From Saccharibacillus sp. CPCC 101409 (lineage in GTDB: Bacteria > Bacillota > Bacilli > Paenibacillales > Paenibacillaceae): a stretch of 64,000 bases of DNA. The stretch spans positions 186,001 through 250,000 of the forward strand of contig NZ_JAULSA010000006.1 of assembly GCF_030518235.1 (NCBI RefSeq), read 5' to 3'. Shown piece after piece: positions 26,162 through 33,381 of this stretch (position 1 is the stretch's first letter; each line of letters begins with the position of its first letter). The position numbers and the translations under genes are program-made. A model generated the notes under the pieces. The model worked only from the letters and a program-made list of their open reading frames with translations, did no database searches and was not told the DNA's origin.

Positions 26162-27433
26162 GTGGATTTCATTATCAGTTTGTTAAGCACGCCCGCCGTG
26201 CTGCTGGGGGTTGTGGCTTTTGTCGGCCTGGTGCTGCAAAAGAAATCGGCGACCGAGGTCTTCACCGGCGCGTCGAAAACCCTGATCGGGTTCCTGATCT
26301 TCGGCATCGGCGCCGCGGCCATGACCGGGGCGCTGCAAAACTTCAACAAGTTGTTCCAGTACGGCTTCGGCATCACCGGCGTTATCGCGTCGCCCGAAGC
26401 GGCGACGGCGCTCGCGCAGAGCACCTACGGTTTCGAAGTATCGCTGACGCTGATCCTGGGCTTTGTGCTCAACCTGGTGTTCGCGCGCATCACGAAGTTC
26501 AAAAATATCTTCTTCACCACCGGGCACAGCCTGTTCTTCTCCTGCGTGCTGGTGCTGATTATGAGCGCGCACGGATTCGACCGCACGACCACGATTATCG
26601 TCGGCGGCACGATTCTCGGCTTTATGTCCGCGGCGCTGCCGCAGTTCTGTCAGCCGTTTATGCGCAAGATGACGGGCGGCGACGAGCAGGCGATCGGCCA
26701 CTTCAACATGATCGGCTACGGGCTGTCCGGGTATATCGGCCGCCTGTTCTCGAAGTACGAGCACCAGACGACGGAAACGATCAAATTTCCGAAATGGCTG
26801 TCCATCTTCCGCGATTTCCTGATGGGCCTGGCGATCGTGATGCTGATCCTGTTCTACGTCGCGACGCTCAAAGCGGGCCAGGCGTTCACCCAGGAGCTGG
26901 CCGGCACGCAGCACTGGCTGGTATTCCCGCTTGTGCAGGCGTTCACATTTGTTGCGGGCATGTCCGTGCTGATGACCGGCGTCCGCATGTTCCTGGCCGA
27001 GATCACCGCGGCGTTCGTGGTCATCTCCGAAAAGTATATCCCGGGTTCGCGTCCCGCGCTGGACGTGCCGACCGTATTCCCTTATGCGCCGAACGCGGTC
27101 ATTGTAGGCTTTATCTGCGCCTACGCCGCCGGTTTGCTGGCGATCGTGGTCATGGCTTCGTTTCCGGCCGTATTCCCCGTCGTGATTATCCCGGCCGCGC
27201 ATATCTGCTTCTTCTCGGGCGGGACCGCCGCCGTATTCGGCAACTCGTCTGGCGGCTGGAGAGGAGCGGTCGCCGGTTCGTTCGTGGTCGGGCTGCTGCT
27301 GGCTTTCCTGCCGACGATCCTATATCCGGTCTATGGCACGCTTGGTATTGAAGGCGCTACCTTCCCTAATATTGACTACAACGTGATTGGCACGCTTCTG
27401 CACAGCATTCTGCAGTTTATCAAGCCTATCTGA
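26162..27433 (+). CDS. PTS ascorbate-type EIIC permease (SgaT/UlaA family)
   Basis: This 423-residue integral membrane protein has about 10-11 hydrophobic segments. It carries SgaT/UlaA landmarks such as LIGFLIFGIGAAAMTGAL near the N-terminus, HFNMIGYGLSGYIG, and FFSGGTAAVFGNSSGGWRGAVAG near the C-terminus. The family takes up L-ascorbate and probably other sugar acids with phosphorylation. The GTG start follows GAGGAGG. The downstream SIS and aldolase genes argue for a substrate broken down through a 2-keto-3-deoxy acid rather than the classical ula ascorbate route, whose enzymes are absent here. Confidence 0.9.
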   Translation: MDFIISLLSTPAVLLGVVAFVGLVLQKKSATEVFTGASKTLIGFLIFGIGAAAMTGALQNFNKLFQYGFGITGVIASPEAATALAQSTYGFEVSLTLILGFVLNLVFARITKFKNIFFTTGHSLFFSCVLVLIMSAHGFDRTTTIIVGGTILGFMSAALPQFCQPFMRKMTGGDEQAIGHFNMIGYGLSGYIGRLFSKYEHQTTETIKFPKWLSIFRDFLMGLAIVMLILFYVATLKAGQAFTQELAGTQHWLVFPLVQAFTFVAGMSVLMTGVRMFLAEITAAFVVISEKYIPGSRPALDVPTVFPYAPNAVIVGFICAYAAGLLAIVVMASFPAVFPVVIIPAAHICFFSGGTAAVFGNSSGGWRGAVAGSFVVGLLLAFLPTILYPVYGTLGIEGATFPNIDYNVIGTLLHSILQFIKPI

Positions 27434-27462
27434 CAAGTATGAGGCTGCAAGGAGGATAAGTC

Positions 27463-28059
27463 ATGATCCCGAATACGCTGCCCGACTTTCTGGGCAATCT
27501 GCACAGTGAAATTTCCCGCCTGATTATCTCGATGGACCAGGCCGCGATCGGCCGGGCCCGCGACCTGATCTTCCAGGCGGAACGCGGCGGCGGCCGCGTC
27601 CATGTGACGGGGATCGGCAAGCCCGGCCATGTGGCCGGCTACGCCGCTTCGCTGCTGTCGTCGACCGGCACGCCGGCTTACGAGCTGCACGGCACCGAAG
27701 CCGTGCACGGCTCGTCCGGCCAGGTGCTGCCCGGCGACGTGGTGATCGCGATCTCCAACAGCGGAGAAACGGAAGAACTCAAAGCGACGATCGAGACGCT
27801 CAAGCGCAACGGGGCGAAGATTATCGCCGTTACCGGCAATCCGTCTTCCTGGCTGGCGGACCGGGGCGACGAAGTGCTGGTCGCCGGCGTGAAAACGGAA
27901 GGCGATCCGCTCAACAAGCCGCCGCGCGCTTCCATCGTCGCCGAGATCATTATGCTGCAAAGCCTGAGCATTCTGCTTCAGGACGAGAAAGACCTGACGC
28001 CCGAGAAATACGTCAAGTGGCATCCGGGCGGGACGCTGGGCAAGTCGGTGAACAAGTAG
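27463..28059 (+). CDS. SIS-domain sugar isomerase (arabinose-5-phosphate isomerase-like, no CBS)
   Basis: This 198-residue protein is a single SIS domain. VTGIGKPGHVAGYAASLLSS, AEL-type SNSGETEELK and the C-terminal WHPGGTLGKS closely match the KdsD/GutQ arabinose-5-phosphate isomerase core. The CBS pair of those enzymes (about 320 residues) is missing. It likely isomerises or deglycosylates a phosphosugar made by the PTS. AAGGAGG lies upstream. Its position between transporter and aldolases suggests the first intracellular step. Confidence 0.82.
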   Translation: MIPNTLPDFLGNLHSEISRLIISMDQAAIGRARDLIFQAERGGGRVHVTGIGKPGHVAGYAASLLSSTGTPAYELHGTEAVHGSSGQVLPGDVVIAISNSGETEELKATIETLKRNGAKIIAVTGNPSSWLADRGDEVLVAGVKTEGDPLNKPPRASIVAEIIMLQSLSILLQDEKDLTPEKYVKWHPGGTLGKSVNK

Positions 28060-28077
28060 AAAACGGAGGCGAGGACT

Positions 28078-28968
28078 TTGCTGCAAGCATCGCAAATCAA
28101 AGGGATCATCGCCGCGATGGTCACTCCTTTTGACGACAATCGGGAGATTCACGCGGCAGCCGCCGGACAGCTGGTCGACAGGCTGATCGGAGCGGGAGTC
28201 GCCGGAATCTTTATCCTCGGAACCAACGGGGAATTCCATATGCTGAGCGAAGCGGAGAAGCTTGCTTTTGCGGAGATCGTGATTCATCAAGTCGGAGGCC
28301 GAGTACCGGTCTATGCGGGTGCCGGAGGCAACAGCACGAAAGAAGTCGTTCGCCTGGCCAGGGAAATGGAGCGGCTCGGCGCGGACGCGCTGTCGGTCAT
28401 TACGCCGTACTTCCTGCCGCTGACCCAGGCGGAACTTGCCGGTCATTACCGGGCCGTGGCGGAATCCGTCTCGACCCCGATCGTGCTCTACAACATCCCC
28501 AAGAACACAGGCATGAATCTGGAACCGGAAACGGTGCGCGAGCTGGCCCGCATCGGCAATATCGTCGGAATCAAAGACAGCAGCGGCAGCCTGGAGCGGA
28601 TCGAGCGTTATGTGGAAGCGTCGGCGGGAGAAGAATTCGTTGTGCTGTCCGGCTCCGATTCGCTGATCCTCAAAGCGCTGAAAGCCGGCGCGTCGGGCGC
28701 GATCGCGGCCACGGCCAACCTGATTACCGAACTGGACGTGTCGATCTACGACCATTACGTCAACGGCGATCTGGACGCCGCCGAACGGGCGCAGGCAGAG
28801 ATCGAACCTTTCCGCGCGGTATTGAAGCTCGGCACCGTGCCGTCGATCCTGAAGAAGTCGATCGAACTGTCGGGAATTCCGGTCGGTCCGGCCCGCGCTC
28901 CGGTCGGCACGCCGGGCGAAGAAACGGTGCGACGAATCAAAGATATGCTGGGGCATTATCATCTATAA
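28078..28968 (+). CDS. DapA/NanA-superfamily aldolase, not a true DHDPS
   Basis: This 296-residue TIM-barrel lyase starts at TTG. The Schiff-base Lys166 lies in GIKDSSG and the helper Tyr138 in YNIPKNTG. The nucleophile-pair motif of dihydrodipicolinate synthase (GTTGE) is GTNGE here (48-52), as in keto-deoxy-sugar-acid and related aldolases/dehydratases, which argues against lysine synthesis. It probably cleaves or dehydrates a 2-keto-3-deoxy compound derived from the PTS substrate. The gene lies 18 bp after the SIS gene and 15 bp before a KDPG-type aldolase. ACGGAGGCGAGG lies upstream. Confidence 0.85.
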   Translation: MLQASQIKGIIAAMVTPFDDNREIHAAAAGQLVDRLIGAGVAGIFILGTNGEFHMLSEAEKLAFAEIVIHQVGGRVPVYAGAGGNSTKEVVRLAREMERLGADALSVITPYFLPLTQAELAGHYRAVAESVSTPIVLYNIPKNTGMNLEPETVRELARIGNIVGIKDSSGSLERIERYVEASAGEEFVVLSGSDSLILKALKAGASGAIAATANLITELDVSIYDHYVNGDLDAAERAQAEIEPFRAVLKLGTVPSILKKSIELSGIPVGPARAPVGTPGEETVRRIKDMLGHYHL

Positions 28969-28983
28969 TACCGGAGGTGCGGC

Positions 28984-29625
28984 GTGAACAAAGCGGAAAT
29001 CGAAACAAGAATCGTTAATACCGGAGCGATGGCGATCGTCCGAACCGACACGATCGAGCGCGGAATCGAAATCGCCGAAGGCTGTCTGGAAGGCGGCGTG
29101 GATGTGCTGGAGATCAGCTATACGCTCCCGAACGCGGGAGAAGTCATCCGGGCGCTGAACGAGCGCTTCGGCAATAAGCTGCTGGTCGGCGCGGGCACCG
29201 TGCTCGACAGCGAAACGGCAAGGCTGGCGATTCTGTCCGGCGCCCGATTCATTATCGCCCCGACCCTGAGCCGGGAAGTCGCCGTCATGTGCAACCGGTA
29301 CCGGATTCCGTACGCGCCGGGCTGCTCGACCGTGACGGAAATGGTGCAGGCGCTGGAGCTGGGCGCTTCTTTTGTCAAAGCGTTCCCGATCTCCAATTTC
29401 TACGGTCCGTCCCTGGTTTCCATCGTCAAAACGCCGCTGCCGCATATGCCCATCCTGGCTTCCGGCGGCGTGACGCTGGACAATCTGGCGGAATGGATGG
29501 GCAGCGGCGTCGATTCGGTGGGCCTGGGCGGACTGCTGACCCGGGGCGGCAAAGCAGAGATCGCCGCAAACGCCAAACAGATCACGGAAATCATTCGGGC
29601 GGCGCGGACGGATCGAGAGGTCTGA
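28984..29625 (+). CDS. KDPG/KHG-type aldolase
   Basis: This 213-residue class I aldolase starts at GTG with GGAGG 6-7 nt upstream. It has the family motifs: MAIVRTD, the catalytic Glu43 (LEISYT), GAGTVLD, APGCSTVTE, the Schiff-base Lys132 in FVKAFP, and a C-terminal phosphate site ASGGVTLDN. It should split 2-keto-3-deoxy-6-phosphogluconate or a close analogue to pyruvate and glyceraldehyde-3-phosphate. It ends the PTS operon. Two different pyruvate-type aldolases in one operon is unusual and suggests two substrates or consecutive steps. Confidence 0.88.
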   Translation: MNKAEIETRIVNTGAMAIVRTDTIERGIEIAEGCLEGGVDVLEISYTLPNAGEVIRALNERFGNKLLVGAGTVLDSETARLAILSGARFIIAPTLSREVAVMCNRYRIPYAPGCSTVTEMVQALELGASFVKAFPISNFYGPSLVSIVKTPLPHMPILASGGVTLDNLAEWMGSGVDSVGLGGLLTRGGKAEIAANAKQITEIIRAARTDREV

Positions 29626-29673
29626 TTGTACGGCTGCTCATGGGATGCCGAATATTCGAATACGGAACAACCG

Positions 29674-29724
29674 AAAAAAGCTTCCGGGCCGGTGCTGTGT
29701 AAACAGCCGGAGCGGAAGCTTTTT
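29674..29724 (+). terminator. Intrinsic terminator of PTS operon
   Basis: AAAAAGCTTCC pairs with GGAAGCTTTTT. The loop contains a second stem (CCGGTGCTG/CAGCCGG). Confidence 0.85.
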
Positions 29725-29770
29725 GGCTTGCGCGGATTTGCGTTGACCGCTTCGGCGTCACAGAAACAGG

Positions 29771-29798
29771 TTCGGCGCATGGAAGCGTCGAATATAAT
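29771..29798 (+). promoter_or_regulatory. Candidate promoter for the 29.8-kb cluster
   Basis: A consensus TATAAT (29793-29798) sits 16 bp from a weak TTCGGC (29771-29776), 38 bp before the TTG start. Confidence 0.4.
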
Positions 29799-29836
29799 TC
29801 GGATAAAGAGAAGCATGCGGAAAGTGAGGGAACACG

Positions 29837-30367
29837 TTGAAAACGCTAATGCAATCGCTGGAGGGTCTGCGGCTGAAGGATATCCCCTGGCGGCGGCTTA
29901 CGACGGCTTACGGCCGCGCGACGCAGATGCCGGAGCTGATCGAACAGCGCCGCTTCCGGGAAATCGCCAGCCTGATCGAGCATCAAGGAACGCTGTGGCA
30001 GGCCACGCCGTGGACGCTGCTGTTCCTGCTGCGGCGGTCGGCGGGCAGGCGGATCGGAGAACTGCCGGAGGATGAACGGTTTCTGTACGCTTCCGTGTGG
30101 GAAGCGGCGCGGCAGCACGACGAGTCGGGCGAACCGCTTCCGTCTTACCCGGACGATCCGCTGGAGCTGCTGCGCGATCGGCGTCTGCTCTGGCCGGAGG
30201 AGGAAGACGAAGAAGCGGACGAAGGATGCTGGATGGAGGAAGAGCCGCCCGGCTACGATCCGTCCAGCTTTGCCGCGTATTTCGTCTACAGCCGCCGGCT
30301 GCTGGAGGAAGCTTTCCCGGAAGATGCCGCCGAAGAGCGATGGATCGAACAGGAGGGCGGGCGATGA
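29837..30367 (+). CDS. Hypothetical acidic protein
   Basis: This 176-residue cytoplasmic protein of unknown function starts at TTG with GTGAGGG 6 nt upstream; ATG 29849 is an alternative. The N-terminal half is helical and basic/aromatic (LKDIPWRRLTTAYGRATQMPELIEQ). A very acidic stretch (EEEDEEADEG) near 121-130 and a C-terminal helix (YFVYSRRLLEEAF) follow. No catalytic motif is seen. Its stop overlaps the ATG of the GNAT gene, so they are co-translated. Confidence 0.65.
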   Translation: MKTLMQSLEGLRLKDIPWRRLTTAYGRATQMPELIEQRRFREIASLIEHQGTLWQATPWTLLFLLRRSAGRRIGELPEDERFLYASVWEAARQHDESGEPLPSYPDDPLELLRDRRLLWPEEEDEEADEGCWMEEEPPGYDPSSFAAYFVYSRRLLEEAFPEDAAEERWIEQEGGR

Positions 30368-30945
30368 GCGGTTTGCAGGAAGGCGGAGCGGCGAACGGAA
30401 GCGGCGGCGCGCGGCGGATACTGGACATCGACGAAACGCTGCGGCTGCGGTCTTACTCGGGCGCGGCCGATATCGCGGCGGCGGAGCCTTGGTACCGGGA
30501 CCGCGAGGTGCTGAGAATGTCCGAAGGCATGGAAGAAGGAATCTACGACGCCGCCGCGATCGGGCGGATGTACGATTATTTGCAGGGGAGCGGCGAGCTG
30601 TACATGATCGAGACGCAGGAAGGCGGCCGCTGGCGGCCGATCGGGGACGCGGCGCTGACGGCGGACAATGTGCCGATCACCGTCGGCGATTCCGCGTACC
30701 GCTCGCGCGGCGTAGGCCGCCGGGTGCTGGAGCGCCTGATCGCACGGGCGCGCGAGCTTCGCCGCGAAGTGCTGAACGTCGGCATCATCTACGACTACAA
30801 CGAACGCTCGCAGCGGCTCTACACCGGCCTCGGCTTCCGCGCGGTCGGCGAAGCGGGCGAAGGCGGGATTCCGGGGAAACGGTACGAGCTGCGGTTGGAT
30901 GCGGAGGGAGCGCAGACCCCACACGACAGGAGGAACCACCATTGA
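30364..30945 (+). CDS. GNAT-family N-acetyltransferase
   Basis: This 193-residue acetyltransferase has the acetyl-CoA loop RSRGVGRRVLERLI (Q/RxxGxG/A type) and the C-terminal NERSQRLYTGLGFRAVG strand typical of RimI-like GNATs. A Gly-rich N-terminal extension of about 20 residues precedes the domain. The start is ATG 30364, overlapping the previous stop, rather than the upstream in-frame codon at 30097. The acceptor substrate is unknown. A VOC-like gene follows with a TTGA overlap, making a tight three-gene unit. Confidence 0.82.
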   Translation: MSGLQEGGAANGSGGARRILDIDETLRLRSYSGAADIAAAEPWYRDREVLRMSEGMEEGIYDAAAIGRMYDYLQGSGELYMIETQEGGRWRPIGDAALTADNVPITVGDSAYRSRGVGRRVLERLIARARELRREVLNVGIIYDYNERSQRLYTGLGFRAVGEAGEGGIPGKRYELRLDAEGAQTPHDRRNHH

Positions 30946-31256
30946 ATATCCGGGAAATCCGATTGACCGCGCGCGACCTGGGACGGGTCCGGGATTTTTA
31001 CGAGCGGGTGCCGAAGCTTGCGGAACTGCTCCGGCGGGAGCTGGAAGCGCCTGTGTATGTGAAAGGGACGCCGGCGTTTACGCCGGTCGGCGACGAGGAA
31101 GGACTGCTGATCCTGACCCGCGAAGGCCGTACTTGGTACGGATCGAGCTATCCCGCCGATATCCATCCGCTGGAGATCGCGGTGGACGGGCCGAAAGCGA
31201 GAAGCTTCGAGCTGCCGGGCTACCCGTATAGATTCGAGATTACACCGGCGGATTAA
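30942..31256 (+). CDS. VOC/glyoxalase-like single-module protein
   Basis: This 104-residue protein begins INIREIRLTARDLGRVRDFYERV-like strand-helix units (positions 2-22) and has LLILTREGRTWYGSSYPADIHPLEIAV, matching one beta-alpha-beta-beta-beta module of the vicinal oxygen chelate fold. Metal ligands are not clear. The TTG start has AGGAGGAA upstream and overlaps the GNAT stop. It is short for the family, so it probably dimerises, or it could be a reduced form. Confidence 0.6.
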   Translation: MNIREIRLTARDLGRVRDFYERVPKLAELLRRELEAPVYVKGTPAFTPVGDEEGLLILTREGRTWYGSSYPADIHPLEIAVDGPKARSFELPGYPYRFEITPAD

Positions 31257-31356
31257 AGCGATCTTTTTAAATCGGGAGTGCGAAACAGGATCTTATGGGT
31301 AATAAAGGGATGTTGCTTGAAGATCTTACGGGTTTGGAAAGGAGCTTTGCCGACCG

Positions 31357-31626
31357 ATGACTTTTCTGTCTTTCTTTATCTGGCTGATTGTGCAGGTACT
31401 TGTGCTGTGGATCATTTACGTCCTTGTGAAAAGCGCCATCGAAAATACGGTTCCGGATCTGATTCGCCCGCAGCTGGATCATCTGGACCGCAAACATTCG
31501 GATCGGTTTCAAATCTTGGACCGCAGTCTTCAGGAAGCCAAAGAACAGCTGCGCGTCCAGGGAGAACGGTTGAAAGCGCTGGAGAGCGAACTTGCGGAGC
31601 GGCGTTCCGAATCGGGCGTAGAGTAA
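31357..31626 (+). CDS. Small membrane protein with C-terminal coiled coil
   Basis: This 89-residue protein has one N-terminal transmembrane helix (about 3-26, FLSFFIWLIVQVLVLWIIYV) followed by a charged heptad-type helix (about 45-85, HSDRFQILDRSLQEAKEQL). AAAGGAG lies about 12 nt upstream of ATG. It is likely a membrane-attached coiled-coil protein facing the cytoplasm. No family was recognised. Confidence 0.6.
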   Translation: MTFLSFFIWLIVQVLVLWIIYVLVKSAIENTVPDLIRPQLDHLDRKHSDRFQILDRSLQEAKEQLRVQGERLKALESELAERRSESGVE

Positions 31627-31765
31627 GCAGGCGTTATCGCGGGGCGAATTCCGGGTACATATGAAACAAAGGACGGCTCGGAGCGATCACGGCCGATACG
31701 CCGGCGCAGGTGGTTGTGTTTATGCGCCGGCCGTCCGAATCCGGAACCCCGAGGAGGAACGGCAA

Positions 31766-31972
31766 ATGCTACTGCTGCTTGGCGCTTTTCTGCTGCTGTG
31801 TCCGCTTGTGATCTCAAGACCCGACCGGATCGTCCACCCTTTGAACGAACGGCCCGGCGAAACGGTTTCCGAACCTGCCGGTTTCCGCGACGAAGCTTTC
31901 CGCGCGCTCGGATTTCTGCTGCTGCTGGTCGCGTTCTCGCTCGGCGTCATGACGATGCTGGCCGGCGCTTAA
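31766..31972 (+). CDS. Small two-helix membrane protein
   Basis: This 68-residue protein has two hydrophobic helices (about 1-16, LLLLGAFLLLCPLV, and 47-66, ALGFLLLLVAFSLGVMTML) joined by a polar loop. ATG 31766 has GAGGAGG 8 nt upstream, which excludes a longer start at 31661. It may be co-transcribed with the preceding small membrane protein. Function is unknown. Confidence 0.6.
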   Translation: MLLLLGAFLLLCPLVISRPDRIVHPLNERPGETVSEPAGFRDEAFRALGFLLLLVAFSLGVMTMLAGA

Positions 31973-32001
31973 CGCGTCCGTATGTATTCGCCGCTTCTTA
32001 C

Positions 32002-32047
32002 AGCCGCTTTGCAGCGCCGTGCGGCGCGCGGTACAAAGCGGCTTTTT
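32002..32047 (+). terminator. Intrinsic terminator
   Basis: AGCCGCTTTG pairs with CAAAGCGGCT around a 25-nt loop, followed by TTTTT. Confidence 0.8.
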
Positions 32048-32222
32048 GCCGCGGATGCCTTTTTCGAAAATAAAGCGGATTTGGCCGACCGGTTGACCGG
32101 ATTTGAAAATCGGTACCGTTTGAGGCAAACTGGAGTTACACATTCGATAAACGAACAGGCGCTTGGGGAAGCTTCGACATGCGGGAGACGACCCTAAGGC
32201 GCCGGGCGAGGAGGAATATGAA

Positions 32223-33197
32223 ATGGACGGAGTATGGACGATCGATTCGATGCCGGAGATGACCGGCAAGCGTGTAATCATCACGGGAGCGAGCGGGGGA
32301 CTGGGGCTGGAAACGGCTCTGGGCTTTGCGGCGAAAGGCGCGGAAATCGTGTTTGCCGTGCGCAATATGGAAAAAGGACATCAGGCGGCCGCCGGGCTGC
32401 TGGGCAAATTCCCGAAAGCGCGCGTCGAGGTGGAGCGTCTCGATCTGGCCGATCTGTCCAGCATCGCGGCATTCGCCGCCGAAATGCTGCGCAAACACGA
32501 TTCGCTGGACGTGCTGGTCAACAACGCCGGCGTGATGATCCCGCCTTACCGCCAAACGAAGGACGGCTTCGAACTTCAATTCGGCAGCAACCATCTGGGC
32601 CACTTTGCGCTGACCGGACGCCTGCTGCCGCTGCTGCTCCAAACGCCGGGTTCCCGCGTCGTGACGTTGAGCAGCATCGCGGCCAAAAGCGGCTATATCT
32701 ATTTCAACAATCTGGACGGGCATCTCGGCTACGGCGCGATGAAGTTCTACGGCCAGAGCAAGCTCGCCAATCTGCTGTTCGCGCGCGAACTGCAAAAACG
32801 CCTGTCGGCCGCCGGCGCGGATACGATCAGCGTCGCCTGCCATCCGGGCGTATCCAATACCAATCTGATCTCGCGCGGATCGGGCAAGCAGGCGGGGCGC
32901 GCCATGGCTATGCTCTGGGGGCTGATGAGCCAGTCCGCGGCGATGGGCGCGCTGCCGACGCTGTATGCGGCGACCGAGCCCAAGCTGTACGGCGGCGAAT
33001 ATATCGGCCCGACCGGCAAAGGCGGCCGCAAAGGTTATCCCGGCTTCGACCTGTCGGTCGACCACAAGATGAACGAAGAAACGATGGCGAAGCTGTGGCG
33101 GGTATCGGAGGAACTGACGGGCGTGAGTTACGACTTCCAGGTGCGGCCGCAAGAAAGCGGCGGCAAGGAAGAACGGCTGTACGGAGTCAAGCTGTAA
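32223..33197 (+). CDS. Short-chain dehydrogenase (retinol-dehydrogenase-like)
   Basis: This 324-residue SDR has ITGASGGLGLETA (cofactor loop), NNAGVM, a serine in TLSSIAAKSG and the catalytic YGQSKLANLLF Tyr-Lys pair. The extended C-terminus (YEFQ-like tail after about 285) resembles WWOX/retinol-dehydrogenase-type SDRs, which are longer than classical 250-residue members. NADP preference is likely. ATG 32223 has GAGGAGG upstream; an in-frame codon at 32163 lacks such a site. A terminator follows. The substrate is unknown. Confidence 0.87.
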   Translation: MDGVWTIDSMPEMTGKRVIITGASGGLGLETALGFAAKGAEIVFAVRNMEKGHQAAAGLLGKFPKARVEVERLDLADLSSIAAFAAEMLRKHDSLDVLVNNAGVMIPPYRQTKDGFELQFGSNHLGHFALTGRLLPLLLQTPGSRVVTLSSIAAKSGYIYFNNLDGHLGYGAMKFYGQSKLANLLFARELQKRLSAAGADTISVACHPGVSNTNLISRGSGKQAGRAMAMLWGLMSQSAAMGALPTLYAATEPKLYGGEYIGPTGKGGRKGYPGFDLSVDHKMNEETMAKLWRVSEELTGVSYDFQVRPQESGGKEERLYGVKL

Positions 33198-33210
33198 GGC
33201 GGCGGGCATC

Positions 33211-33250
33211 AGGCTTCTTTTCCTGCAAAGGGAAAGAAGCTGTTTTTATT
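33211..33250 (+). terminator. Intrinsic terminator after SDR
   Basis: GCTTCTTTTCC pairs with GGGAAAGAAGC-type sequence around a short loop, with a T-rich tail. The following 33250-33381 is AT-rich and probably holds the SulP promoter. Confidence 0.75.
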
Positions 33251-33381
33251 TGAGCATTTTGTGATTTTAAAGTAAAATTCGTTCTATTTGTTGATCCTGT
33301 GCATATTCTTTTTCCCAATCCTGTGTTACGTTTAGAAAGCTCTGGTTTTCTGAAAATAATGAAAAGAAGGTTTGCATATTC

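Noticed and set aside
28078-28968. Annotation as dapA (dihydrodipicolinate synthase)
   Set aside because: The GTTGE motif is GTNGE and the gene sits in a sugar PTS operon, so lysine synthesis is unlikely.
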